Source: an uncultured Rivibacter sp.
GTDB taxonomy: Bacteria; Pseudomonadota; Gammaproteobacteria; Burkholderiales; Burkholderiaceae
DNA: 15,211 bases
Assembly (NCBI GenBank): GCA_946481025.1
Contig: CAMLNA010000109.1
Span: 1 to 15,211 of the forward strand
Reading direction: 5' to 3'
Each line of letters begins with the position of its first letter. The stretch's first letter is position 1. The notes beneath the pieces were generated by a model. It was not told where the DNA came from, made no database searches, and saw only the letters and a list, made by a program, of their open reading frames with translations. A program made the position numbers and the translations under genes. Below are positions 7,434 through 14,728 of this stretch, piece after piece.

Positions 7434-7443
7434 TGCAAGACAA
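7416..7443 (-). promoter_or_regulatory. Sigma70-like promoter of the iron-uptake operon
   Basis: Read on the minus strand, TTGTCT (7438-7443; 4 of 6 to TTGACA) is followed after 16 bases by TATCAT (7416-7421; 5 of 6 to TATAAT). This places the transcription start near 7409, about 33 bases before the receptor ATG at 7376. The segment is the most A/T-rich patch for kilobases. The -10 element lies inside the Fur box. Confidence 0.65.
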
Positions 7444-7460
7444 GATGCCGGGGAGGCATC
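7444..7460 (-). terminator. Probable terminator hairpin of the hybrid kinase gene
   Basis: GATGCC (7444-7449) and GGCATC (7455-7460) are perfect complements with a five-base loop. On the minus strand the stem is followed by TTGTCTT, a modestly T-rich tail. A second small hairpin, GACCC/GGGTC (7471-7484), lies between it and the kinase stop at 7504. Together they probably end kinase transcription just before the iron operon promoter begins. The stem is short, so readthrough is possible. Confidence 0.5.
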
Positions 7461-7503
7461 GAAGGTCCGCGACCCCGCAGGGTCAGGTGCTGCTGCAGCG
7501 GCG

Positions 7504-9453
7504 TCAGCCCAGCCGGCCGGCGCGCCCGAGCTTCACCCACCGGGCCAGCACTTCCACCAGCCGTGCCGGCTCGATGGGCTTGGCCAGGAAGTCGTTCATG
7601 CCCTGCGCCAGCGCCGTCTCGCGCACCGACACCAGCACGTCGGCAGTGAGCGCCACGATGGGCAGGCCGGCGCCGCCGGAGCGGGCGCGCAGTGCGCGGG
7701 TGGTGTCGATGCCGCTCATGCCGGGCATGTGCAGGTCCATCAGCACCACGTCATAGCGCTCGCCCCGGCGTTCGGCCTGGTCGACGGCGGCGAGCGCATC
7801 GGCCCCACCCACGACCCGCTCCACCTCGGCGCCCCACTGCTGCAGCGTGGCTTGCGCCACCAGGGCATTCACCGCGTTGTCTTCGACCAGCAGCACCCGG
7901 GCCCCGTGCAACTGCGCGGCAGGGTCGGCGCTGCGGCCGTTGAGACCGCTGGGCAGGCGTGCCAGCGGCAGCGGCAACTCGGCCCAGAAAAGACTGCCGC
8001 GTCCCGGTTCGCTGCTCGCGCCCACCTTTCCGCCCATCAGCTCGGCCAGCCGGCGGCACACGGCCAGGCCGGGGCCGGCACCGCCGTCGCGGCTGGAGCG
8101 CAAGGCGTCATTCATCGAGCGCGGCTCGAACAGGCGGGCCTGCGCCGCCGTCTCGATGCCGATGCCGGTGTCGCGCACCAGGATCCTCACGCGGTCCCCC
8201 GAGGCGCAGGCCAGCTCGAGGCTCACCCGCCCGCGGGCGGTGAACTTGAGCGCATTGCTGATGAAGCTGCTGACGATCTGGCGCAGGCGCACGGCGTCGC
8301 CGCGCACCCAGGCCGGCACGCCCGCCTCGATGCCGATGTCGAACTGCAGGCCCTTTTCGGCCGCCAGCTCCGCATAGGCCCCGTGAGCCTTCTGCATCAG
8401 CGCATGCAGGTCGAAGTCGACGGCTTCGATGCTGAGCTGGCCTGCCTCGATCTTGGAGACGTCGAGGATGTCGGAGATGACGCCTGCCAATGCCTGCGCG
8501 CTCGACTGGATGCGCTCGAGGTAGTCGCGCTGCACCGCGGGGTCGAGCCCCGGTGCCAGGGCCAGCCGGGCCAGGCCCAGCAGGCCGTTGAGCGGCGTGC
8601 GGAGCTCGTGGCTCGTGTCGGCAAGGAACTCGCTCTTGGTGCGGCTGGCCGACTCGGCGGCTTCTTTCGCCGCCGCCAGCGCCAGCTGCGCTTCGCGCTC
8701 CTGGGTGATGTCCTCGATGATCCAGATCGTGCCGCCGCTGCCGGGCCGGTTGGGGTCCACCGCCCGGGCGCGGATGCGCGCCCAGAACACGCTGCCGTCG
8801 CGCCGGCACATCGGGCTCGACATGTCCAGCGGCTCGCCGGCGGCCAGCACCGGCGCGGCGATGCGGCCCATCTCGGCATACGCCTCGGCCGAGGGCCACA
8901 CCGCGCTGCCCGGCCGGCCGATGATCTCGCCGTGCGGCCAGCCGAACATGGCTTCGAAACGCGGGTTGACGTGCTGGAACTGGCGCTCGCGGGTGAAAGC
9001 GATGCCGACCATCGCGTTGTCCAGGATGGCGGCCATCTGCAGCCGCTCGAGGTCCTGCGCGGTCACGTCGCGCATCGACGCGACCAGCAGCGTCTGCGCG
9101 CCCTCGTGCACCACGGTCGCCGAGATGCGCAGGTTGATGGCGCGGCCGTCCCGTGAGCGGAACTCGGCGGCCCAGTCGTTCACTGTGCCTTGCGCCTCGA
9201 GCGCCTCGATGTAGCGCCGGCGCTCGTCACCCTGGCCCCACAGGCCCACGTCCACCGCAAGGCGGCCGACCAGCTCGGCGCGCGCGAACCCGGTGAGCCT
9301 CACGAACCCGTCGTTGACCATCAGCAGCCGGCCGGACTCGAAATCCGTCACGGTGATCGGGTCCGGGCTGGCCTCGAACAGGCGCGTCAGCATGGCCACG
9401 CTGGAAAGCGAGGCCGGGCTGCGTTCATGGGCAGTGGAAGCGGGCGGCGTCAC
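7504..9453 (-). CDS. Hybrid sensor histidine kinase, PAS-PAS-HisKA-HATPase-REC, soluble
   Basis: This 649-residue cytoplasmic phosphorelay kinase has no membrane segment. PAS domain 1 spans about 22-135 (FEASPDPITVTDFESGRL, with a PAC-like tail) and PAS domain 2 about 140-255 (ILDNAMVGIAFTRERQF, then WIIEDITQERE). HisKA follows with KSEFLADTSHELRTPLNG, phospho-acceptor His282. In the HATPase domain the N-box Asn400 (FISNALKFT) and DTGIGI (428-433) are intact. The F-box reads LFEPRSM and the ATP-lid glycines GGAGPGLAV, both off consensus. The receiver domain (about 517-640) has Glu524/Asp525, phospho-acceptor Asp573 (VLMDLHMPGMSG), Thr603 and Lys625, so it looks functional. No HPt domain or separate response regulator is adjacent. 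The start is a GTG with a weak ribosome site; an ATG 20 codons in (9391-9393) is an alternative. It is divergent from the TAXI gene. Confidence 0.93.
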   Translation of the reverse strand: MTPPASTAHERSPASLSSVAMLTRLFEASPDPITVTDFESGRLLMVNDGFVRLTGFARAELVGRLAVDVGLWGQGDERRRYIEALEAQGTVNDWAAEFRSRDGRAINLRISATVVHEGAQTLLVASMRDVTAQDLERLQMAAILDNAMVGIAFTRERQFQHVNPRFEAMFGWPHGEIIGRPGSAVWPSAEAYAEMGRIAAPVLAAGEPLDMSSPMCRRDGSVFWARIRARAVDPNRPGSGGTIWIIEDITQEREAQLALAAAKEAAESASRTKSEFLADTSHELRTPLNGLLGLARLALAPGLDPAVQRDYLERIQSSAQALAGVISDILDVSKIEAGQLSIEAVDFDLHALMQKAHGAYAELAAEKGLQFDIGIEAGVPAWVRGDAVRLRQIVSSFISNALKFTARGRVSLELACASGDRVRILVRDTGIGIETAAQARLFEPRSMNDALRSSRDGGAGPGLAVCRRLAELMGGKVGASSEPGRGSLFWAELPLPLARLPSGLNGRSADPAAQLHGARVLLVEDNAVNALVAQATLQQWGAEVERVVGGADALAAVDQAERRGERYDVVLMDLHMPGMSGIDTTRALRARSGGAGLPIVALTADVLVSVRETALAQGMNDFLAKPIEPARLVEVLARWVKLGRAGRLG

Positions 9454-9620
9454 GGTAGCCGCCCATTAAATCGGCGTGCCGCGACCGCCACAAGCCGCCC
9501 CCGCTTGCGACAGCGCTGTAACGTGCATTGCGCCACACGCTCGCCGGCAAGCCGGTGCGCCGGTCGCTTCGGCTCCGCTCCGCGGTATCGTGCTGGCTTT
9601 GCACCCCCGCCTCGCCCCGC
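9454..9620. promoter_or_regulatory. Divergent intergenic region between kinase and TAXI genes
   Basis: This 167-bp gap must hold promoters for both directions. Visible elements are the 8-bp palindrome CAGCGCTG (9511-9518), a small hairpin with arms CCGGC/GCCGG (9544-9555), and a TATCGT hexamer near 9586 that could serve as a weak -10 for the TAXI gene. On the kinase side TTTAAT lies about 15 bases before the GTG. No -35 partner is convincing, and no Shine-Dalgarno precedes the TAXI ATG. Confidence 0.35.
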
Positions 9621-10958
9621 ATGCCGAAAGTCCTGCGCCACACGCTCCTGTCCGTGCGTGACCTGCTGGTCACGGCCGGCCCCTTCCTCGTGCTCGCGCT
9701 CGCGCTGCTGGCGCTGGCCTATTGGGCACTCGACCCGACGCCGCCCCGGCGCGTGGTGCTCGCCACGGGGCCCGAGCAGGGCGCCTACGCCGAATTCGGC
9801 CAGCGTTATGTCGAGCACCTGAAGCGCTATGGCGTGACGGTGGAGTTGCGCAAGACGCAAGGGTCGGCCGAGAACCTGCGCCTGCTGCGCGAGGAAGGCT
9901 CGGGCGTGGACTTCGCCTTCGTGCAGGGCGGCGCGGGCCGCCTGCACCAACCCACCGAAGAAGCGATCGAAGGCCTGCTGACCCTGGGCAGCCTGTTCTA
10001 CGAACCGGTGTGGCTGTTCTATCGCGAGGCCGTCGCCCAGGAGAAGCTCCAGCAGCCGGCCGTTTCGGGGCTCATGCAACTGAAGGGCTGGCGCATCAAC
10101 ATCGGCGCGCCCGGCAGCGGCATCACCAACCTGATGCTCCGGCTGTTCGACACCAACGGGCTCGATGCCAGCGACCTCACCGTGTCGCGGCTGGAGCAGA
10201 CGCCAGCGGTGATGGCCTTCCTGGCCGGCGAGATCGACGCCCTGGTGTTCGTGTCGGCGCCCGAGTCGCCGATGGTCCAGATGCTGCTGCAGACGCCGGG
10301 CGTGAAGCTGCTCGACTTCGCCCAGGCCGAGGCCTATTCGCGCCGGCTGCCGGCGGTTGCGCCGGTCACCCTGCCGCGCGGGGTGATCGACCTGGCCCGG
10401 GACCTGCCGCCGGCCGACGTGCGCCTGGTGGCGCCCACGGCCATGCTGGTGGCGCGCGAGGACGCCCACCCGGCGCTGCAGCAGCTGTTCGTGCAGGCGG
10501 CCCGCAGCATCCACAGCCAGCCGGGCTGGTTTGCCCGCAAGGACGAGTTCCCGTCCACGCGCAACACCGTGCTGCCGGTGTCGAAGGAGGCGCAGCGCTA
10601 CTACGAGTCGGGCCCGCCCTTCCTGCAGCGCTACATGCCGTTCTGGGTGGCCAACCTGGTCGACCGCATGTGGGTGGTGCTGGTCTCCCTGATCGCGATC
10701 CTGATTCCGCTGTCGCGGGTGGTGCCGCCGCTGTACGAGCTGCGCATCCGCTCGCGCATCTTCCGCTGGTACGGGCGGTTGCGGCAGATCGAGGAGAACC
10801 TCACCGACGCGCAGGCCGACCGCGCGGCGCTCCTGAAGGAACTCGACGAGCTGGACGCGAAGGTGGAGCGCATCGCGGTGCCGCTGTCGCATGCGGACGA
10901 GCTGTATGCGCTGCGCAGCCACATCGAGCTGGTGAGGAAGAAGCTGGGGGCGCTCTAG
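9621..10958 (+). CDS. Membrane-anchored TAXI-family solute-binding protein with C-terminal coiled coil
   Basis: This 445-residue protein starts with an uncleaved-looking membrane helix (about 17-37, GPFLVLALALLALAYWAL). A TAXI/NMT1-type periplasmic binding domain follows (about 43-335): VVLATGPEQGAYAEFGQRY, then TQGSAENLRLLREEGSGVDF and FVQGGAG, GWRINIGAPGSGITNL, and VMAFLAGEIDALVFVSAPES. A second membrane helix (about 351-369) then leads to a charged, heptad-like helical tail (about 385-421, containing LRQIEENLTDAQADRAALLK). Soluble TAXI proteins, usually about 320 residues, feed TRAP transporters. Here both ends are membrane-embedded and no TRAP permease gene lies within the window, so a direct transport role is doubtful. 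A sensory or scaffold role is possible. Such long forms recur in Burkholderiales and Pseudomonas as far as I recall. The ATG at 9621 is chosen for the signal-anchor; further upstream only a TTG is available. Confidence 0.87.
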   Translation: MPKVLRHTLLSVRDLLVTAGPFLVLALALLALAYWALDPTPPRRVVLATGPEQGAYAEFGQRYVEHLKRYGVTVELRKTQGSAENLRLLREEGSGVDFAFVQGGAGRLHQPTEEAIEGLLTLGSLFYEPVWLFYREAVAQEKLQQPAVSGLMQLKGWRINIGAPGSGITNLMLRLFDTNGLDASDLTVSRLEQTPAVMAFLAGEIDALVFVSAPESPMVQMLLQTPGVKLLDFAQAEAYSRRLPAVAPVTLPRGVIDLARDLPPADVRLVAPTAMLVAREDAHPALQQLFVQAARSIHSQPGWFARKDEFPSTRNTVLPVSKEAQRYYESGPPFLQRYMPFWVANLVDRMWVVLVSLIAILIPLSRVVPPLYELRIRSRIFRWYGRLRQIEENLTDAQADRAALLKELDELDAKVERIAVPLSHADELYALRSHIELVRKKLGAL

Positions 10959-11042
10959 GAGCCTGGGCCTGTCAACGCGCTTCAGGCCGGGCTGTCTTGC
11001 CCAGGAGGCAGCCCGCCGGGATGTGCGCCCGGCAGCGCAGTA
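10959..11042. other. Non-coding stretch with GC-rich hairpins after the TAXI gene
   Basis: No gene is visible here. Several perfect short inverted repeats are packed together: CCTGGGC (10962-10968) with GCCCAGG (10999-11005), CGGGCTG (10988-10994) with CAGCCCG (11009-11015), and GCCGGG (11015-11020) with CCCGGC (11028-11033). They could act as a transcription end for the TAXI mRNA, but none has a T-run. Confidence 0.35.
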
Positions 11043-11281
11043 CCTTTCTTTTGCTTGCCCAAAAGAAAGGCACCAAAGAAAAGGGCACCCTGCCGCGCTC
11101 GGTCCGCCCTGAACGGCCGGACTACCCTGCGGGCTTGCGTCGCGAGGGCGGGCAAAGAACTCGCCCTGCGGGCTCAAACAGCTTTGCCCGACCGCTTCGC
11201 GGCAACCCTCGCGCCACTGCGCTCCTCGGCGGCGCAGAAGGGACCCGGAAGCCGGTCCGACGAGCCGGCCTCGGGCCGGCT
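11043..11281. repeat. Structured intergenic element, probably a dispersed repeat
   Basis: About 240 bp of non-coding DNA bounded by two perfect hairpins. The left one pairs CCTTTCTTTTG (11043-11053) with CAAAAGAAAGG (11060-11070). The right one pairs AGCCGGCC (11263-11270) with GGCCGGCT (11274-11281). Inside, the 17-base run 11141-11157 pairs in two blocks: CGCGAGGG with CCCTCGCG (11206-11213) and CGGGCAAAG with CTTTGCCCG (11182-11190). Small stems GCCC/GGGC (11163-11173) and CCGC/GCGG (11192-11202) fill the loops, giving a branched fold. The CTTTCTTTTG hairpin followed by AACTCGCCCTGCGGGCTC and AAACAG resembles a dispersed intergenic repeat I associate with Comamonadaceae and Xanthomonadaceae genomes. 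That is memory, not a search result. Confidence 0.6.
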
Positions 11282-11446
11282 GCCAGTGCGAGATCTTCGC
11301 GAACAAGCGCCATCCGTTCGCAGCCGGGGTTTACGCCCGACCCATGGATCGCCACACCTGGCGCGCGCCCCGAAAAAGGAAGCCGGATGCTGCGCCGCAC
11401 AATCCTCCCCGGAGGCTGGTGTAAAAAGCACCCGAGGAGAAAAGAG
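11282..11446 (+). promoter_or_regulatory. Leader and probable promoter of the NADH dehydrogenase gene
   Basis: No gene is seen here. Close to the coding start, TGGTGTAAA (11417-11425) resembles an extended -10 (TG then TGTAAA, 4 of 6), but no good -35 precedes it. An inverted repeat with arms CCTCC and GGAGG (11404-11415) lies just upstream. The ribosome site GAGGAGA (11434-11440) sits six bases before the ATG at 11447 and decides that start over an in-frame ATG 20 codons earlier (11387), which lacks one. Confidence 0.45.
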
Positions 11447-12814
11447 ATGCAAGCACCCCCCGTCCCCACCAAGACCGAGCGCCCCCGGGTCGTCGTCATC
11501 GGCTGCGGCTTCGGCGGCATCGAGGCCGTGCGCAAGCTGTCGAAGGCGGCGCTCGACATCACGCTGATCGACCGTACCAACCACCACCTGTTCCAGCCCC
11601 TGCTCTACCAGGTGGCCACCGCCGGCCTGCCGGCGCCGGCCATCTCCGGCCCCATCCGCCACATCCTGCGGCACGAGATCCAGCGCGGCAACCTCACCGT
11701 GCTGCTGGGCGAAGTGATGGACATCGACGCGCGCGCCCGCTGCGTGGTGCTCGACGGGCAGGAGCACGTGCCCTACGACGCGCTGATCGTGGCCACCGGC
11801 GCCACCCACAGCTACTTCGGCCACGACGGCTGGTCGGCCTACGCGCCGGGCCTCAAGACGCTGGCCGACGCCTTCGACGTCCGCCGCCGCCTGCTCACCG
11901 CCTTCGAGCGTGCCGAGCGTGAAGGCGCCGAATCGCCGGTGCGGCAATCGTGGCTCACCTTCGCGGTGGTCGGCGCAGGCCCCACCGGCGTCGAGATGGC
12001 CGGCACCATGGCCGAGATCGCCTATCACACCCTGCCCAAGGAGTTCCATCGCATCGACTCCCGCCAGGCCCGCGTGGTGCTGATCGAAGGCGCGCAGCGC
12101 GTGCTGGGCGCCTTCCCGGAGGACCTGTCGGCCAAGGCGCACGAGCAGCTGCGCACGCTGGGCGTGGAAGTGCTCACCGGCGCACGCGTCACCCACATCG
12201 ACGCGCAAGGCCTCAGCTACGAAACCACCATGCCGGACGGCGGCGTGGCCAGGCACGTGCTGCCCGCGCGCACCGTCATCTGGGCTGCCGGCGTGGCGGC
12301 TTCGCCGCTGGGCCGTGCACTGGCCGGCAGCACCGGCTGCACGCTCGACCGCGCCGGCCGCGTGGTGGTGGAGCCCGACCTCAGCGTGCCGGGCCACCCG
12401 GAGATCCAGGTGGTGGGTGACCTGGCCGCCGCGAAGAGCTACCCGCCCAAGGGAGAACCGACCGCGGTGCCCGGCGTGAGCCCCGGGGCCAAGCAGATGG
12501 GCCGCACGGCCGCAGCCAACCTCCTGCGGCGCCTGAAGGGCGAGCCCACCCGGCGCTTCCGCTACGTCGACTACGGTTCGCTGGCCACCATCGGCCGACG
12601 GCGCGCGGTGATGATGATCGAGGTGCCGGTGCTGGGCCACGTCAAGGCCAGCGGCTTCCTGGCGTGGCTGTTCTGGCTGTTCGTGCACATCTACTTCCTG
12701 ATCGGCTTCCGCAACCGGATGGTCGTGTTCATGGACTGGGCCTGGGCCTACTTCACCTCGCAGCGGCATGCGCGCGTGGTGCCGGACCCCATGCCGTCGA
12801 AGCGCAGCCCGTAG
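11447..12814 (+). CDS. ndh: Type II NADH:quinone oxidoreductase (NDH-2)
   Basis: This 455-residue, single-subunit, non-proton-pumping enzyme would pass electrons from NADH through FAD to quinone on the inner face of the inner membrane. The N-terminal FAD-binding Rossmann motif is VVVIGCGFGG (15-24). The NADH-binding motif is VVGAGPTGVEMAG (174-186), preceded by the ATG motif LIVATGATHSYFG. The second FAD motif is VVGDLAA (322-328). The segment TAVPGVSPGAKQMGRTAAANL (about 339-359) occupies the place of the family's quinone-site region. The C-terminus carries an amphipathic or membrane-contacting stretch (about 404-436, FLAWLFWLFVHIYFLIGF and aromatic residues after it), as in membrane-bound NDH-2. 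Length and order fit the family. The gene appears to be transcribed alone: non-coding DNA precedes it and the next gene has its own promoter-like sequence 96 bp on. Confidence 0.94.
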   Translation: MQAPPVPTKTERPRVVVIGCGFGGIEAVRKLSKAALDITLIDRTNHHLFQPLLYQVATAGLPAPAISGPIRHILRHEIQRGNLTVLLGEVMDIDARARCVVLDGQEHVPYDALIVATGATHSYFGHDGWSAYAPGLKTLADAFDVRRRLLTAFERAEREGAESPVRQSWLTFAVVGAGPTGVEMAGTMAEIAYHTLPKEFHRIDSRQARVVLIEGAQRVLGAFPEDLSAKAHEQLRTLGVEVLTGARVTHIDAQGLSYETTMPDGGVARHVLPARTVIWAAGVAASPLGRALAGSTGCTLDRAGRVVVEPDLSVPGHPEIQVVGDLAAAKSYPPKGEPTAVPGVSPGAKQMGRTAAANLLRRLKGEPTRRFRYVDYGSLATIGRRRAVMMIEVPVLGHVKASGFLAWLFWLFVHIYFLIGFRNRMVVFMDWAWAYFTSQRHARVVPDPMPSKRSP

Positions 12815-12845
12815 GCAGGGCGCGGCCAGGGGAGGAGGCGGCCCC

Positions 12846-12894
12846 TAGAATCGACCACCCTGTCGACCCCGGGCGCCGTCACCCCTGGCGCCCG
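12846..12894 (+). promoter_or_regulatory. Promoter -10 element and leader hairpin before aminopeptidase P
   Basis: TAGAAT (12846-12851) matches five of six bases of a -10 element, in the setting CCCTAGAATC; no matching -35 is visible. Downstream, CGGGCGCC (12870-12877) and GGCGCCCG (12887-12894) pair perfectly over eight bases with a nine-base loop, in what would be the 5' leader. A smaller stem, TCGAC/GTCGA (12851-12866), precedes it. The ribosome site GGAG lies just before the ATG at 12911. Confidence 0.5.
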
Positions 12895-12910
12895 CAGCCG
12901 GAGCCTCACC

Positions 12911-14728
12911 ATGGACACCCGCACTTCCCCCATCCGCCCCCGCCTGGCGGCCCTGCGCGACGCGATGTCGCGCCACGGCATCCATGCCGTGCTGGTGCCC
13001 TCAAGCGACCCGCACCTGTCCGAATACCTGCCCGGCCGCTGGCAGGGCCGCGAGTGGTTCTCCGGCTTCACCGGCTCGATGGGCACGCTGGTGGTGGCGA
13101 AGGACCGTGCGGCGCTGTTCGCCGACAGCCGCTACTGGGTGCAGGCGGAGGCCGAACTGGCCGGCAGCGGCATCGAGCTGGTGAAGATTCCCACCGGCAC
13201 CTCGTCGGCCCATGTGGACTGGCTCGCCGCCAACGTGCCGGCCGGCCAGGCCGTGGCGGTGGACGGCGCCACGCTGGGCCTGGCCGCCGCAGGGCAGCTG
13301 CGCGCTGCCCTCGAGCGTGCCGGCGTGCCACTGCGCACGGAACTCGACCTGCTGGCCGAGGCCTGGCCCGAGCGCCCCTCCCTGCCCACCGCGCCGGTTT
13401 ATGAACACCGCGCACCGCATGCCCCGCTGCCGCGCGCCGCCAAGCTGGCGCACGTGCGCGAGGCCATGGCGCGGCACGGCGCCACGCACCATTTCGTGTC
13501 GACGGTGGACGACATGGCGTGGCTCTTCAACCTGCGCGGCTCGGACGTCAGCTTCAACCCGGTGTTCCTGGCACATGCCCTGATCTCGTGCGAGGCCGTG
13601 CTGCTGTTCGTGGGCGAAGGCAAGATCGACGCGGCACTCGCCCAGCTGCTGGCGGCCGACGGCATCGCGTTGCGCCCCTACGGCGATGCCGGCGCGGCCC
13701 TGGCCGCGCTGCCGGCCGGCAGCACCCTGCTGGTCGATCCCAGGCGGGTGACCCTCGGCCTGCGCGAGGCGGTGGCCCCGCAGGTGAAGGTGGTCGAAGC
13801 CATCAACCCCTCCACGCTCGCCAAGAGCCGCAAGACCGAAGCCGAGGCGGCCTTCGTGCGCGAAGCCATGGAGCGCGACGGCGCGGCCATGTGCGCCTTC
13901 TACGCGTGGCTGGAGCAGGCGCTCGGCCGTGAAGCCATCACCGAACTCACCATCGACGAGCGCCTCAGCGCCGAGCGCGCGAAGCAGCCGGGCTACGTGT
14001 CGCTGAGCTTCAACACGATCGCGGGCTTCAATGCCAACGGCGCCATGCCGCACTACCGCGCCACCCGCGAGTCGCATGCGGTGATCTCTCGCGCGAACGG
14101 CCTGGCCGCCGAAGGCCTGCTGCTCATCGACTCGGGCGCGCAATACCTGGGCGGCACCACCGACATCACCCGCGTGTGGCCCATCGGTGCCCCGACGGCC
14201 GAGCAGCGTCGCGACTACACCCTGGTGCTCAAGGGCACGCTGGCACTGTCGCGCACGCGCTTCCCGCGGGGCACGCTGTCGCCGATGCTCGATGCGATCG
14301 CCCGCGCCCCGCTGTGGGCCGAAGGGCTCGAGTACGGCCACGGCACCGGCCATGGCGTGGGCTACTTCCTCAACGTGCACGAAGGCCCGCAGAGCATCTC
14401 GAAGGCGGTGCCCGACGCCCACATGGCGATGGAGCCGGGCATGATCACCTCCGTCGAGCCGGGCCTGTACCGCCCCGGCCAGTGGGGCATCCGCATCGAG
14501 AACCTGGTGCTCAACGTACCGGCCGGCACCACCGAGTTCGGTGAGTTCCTGGCGTTCGAGACGCTCACGCTGTGCCCGATCGACACGCGCTGCCTCGACC
14601 GTTCGCTGCTGCGCCAGGACGAGATCGACTGGCTCAACGGCTACCACGCCGAAGTGCGGCGCCGGCTGTCGCCGCATGTGAGCGGCGACGCCTTGCGCTG
14701 GCTCGAAACGCGAACCGCCCCGGTGTGA
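12911..14728 (+). CDS. Xaa-Pro aminopeptidase (aminopeptidase P, M24B, three-domain type)
   Basis: This 605-residue cytosolic enzyme removes an N-terminal residue that precedes proline. Two creatinase-like N-terminal domains (about 8-145 and 155-305) lead to the pita-bread catalytic domain (about 310-540). A C-terminal extension (about 545-600: TLCPIDTRCLDRSLLRQDEI) is typical of the long eukaryote-like XPNPEP1 class, about 600 residues against about 440 for E. coli PepP. All expected metal and catalytic residues are present: Asp407 (LLIDSGA), Asp418 (GTTDITR), His481 (GHGTGHGVGYF), Glu516 (ITSVEPGLY) and Glu530 (GIRIEN) as dinuclear metal ligands, with His381 (AMPHYR) and His490 (NVHEGP) as supporting histidines. 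It would help recycle proline-rich peptides. The start follows GGAG. Its stop codon lies in a hairpin. Confidence 0.95.
   Translation: MDTRTSPIRPRLAALRDAMSRHGIHAVLVPSSDPHLSEYLPGRWQGREWFSGFTGSMGTLVVAKDRAALFADSRYWVQAEAELAGSGIELVKIPTGTSSAHVDWLAANVPAGQAVAVDGATLGLAAAGQLRAALERAGVPLRTELDLLAEAWPERPSLPTAPVYEHRAPHAPLPRAAKLAHVREAMARHGATHHFVSTVDDMAWLFNLRGSDVSFNPVFLAHALISCEAVLLFVGEGKIDAALAQLLAADGIALRPYGDAGAALAALPAGSTLLVDPRRVTLGLREAVAPQVKVVEAINPSTLAKSRKTEAEAAFVREAMERDGAAMCAFYAWLEQALGREAITELTIDERLSAERAKQPGYVSLSFNTIAGFNANGAMPHYRATRESHAVISRANGLAAEGLLLIDSGAQYLGGTTDITRVWPIGAPTAEQRRDYTLVLKGTLALSRTRFPRGTLSPMLDAIARAPLWAEGLEYGHGTGHGVGYFLNVHEGPQSISKAVPDAHMAMEPGMITSVEPGLYRPGQWGIRIENLVLNVPAGTTEFGEFLAFETLTLCPIDTRCLDRSLLRQDEIDWLNGYHAEVRRRLSPHVSGDALRWLETRTAPV

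Noticed and set aside
9450..11306. Long minus-strand open frame covering the TAXI gene and the repeat region
   Set aside because: Antisense shadow without domain features; it runs through the structured non-coding element.
11387..11446. In-frame upstream ATG for the NADH dehydrogenase
   Set aside because: It lacks a Shine-Dalgarno sequence and adds 20 residues unlike an NDH-2 N-terminus; the ATG at 11447 has GAGGAGA at ideal spacing.
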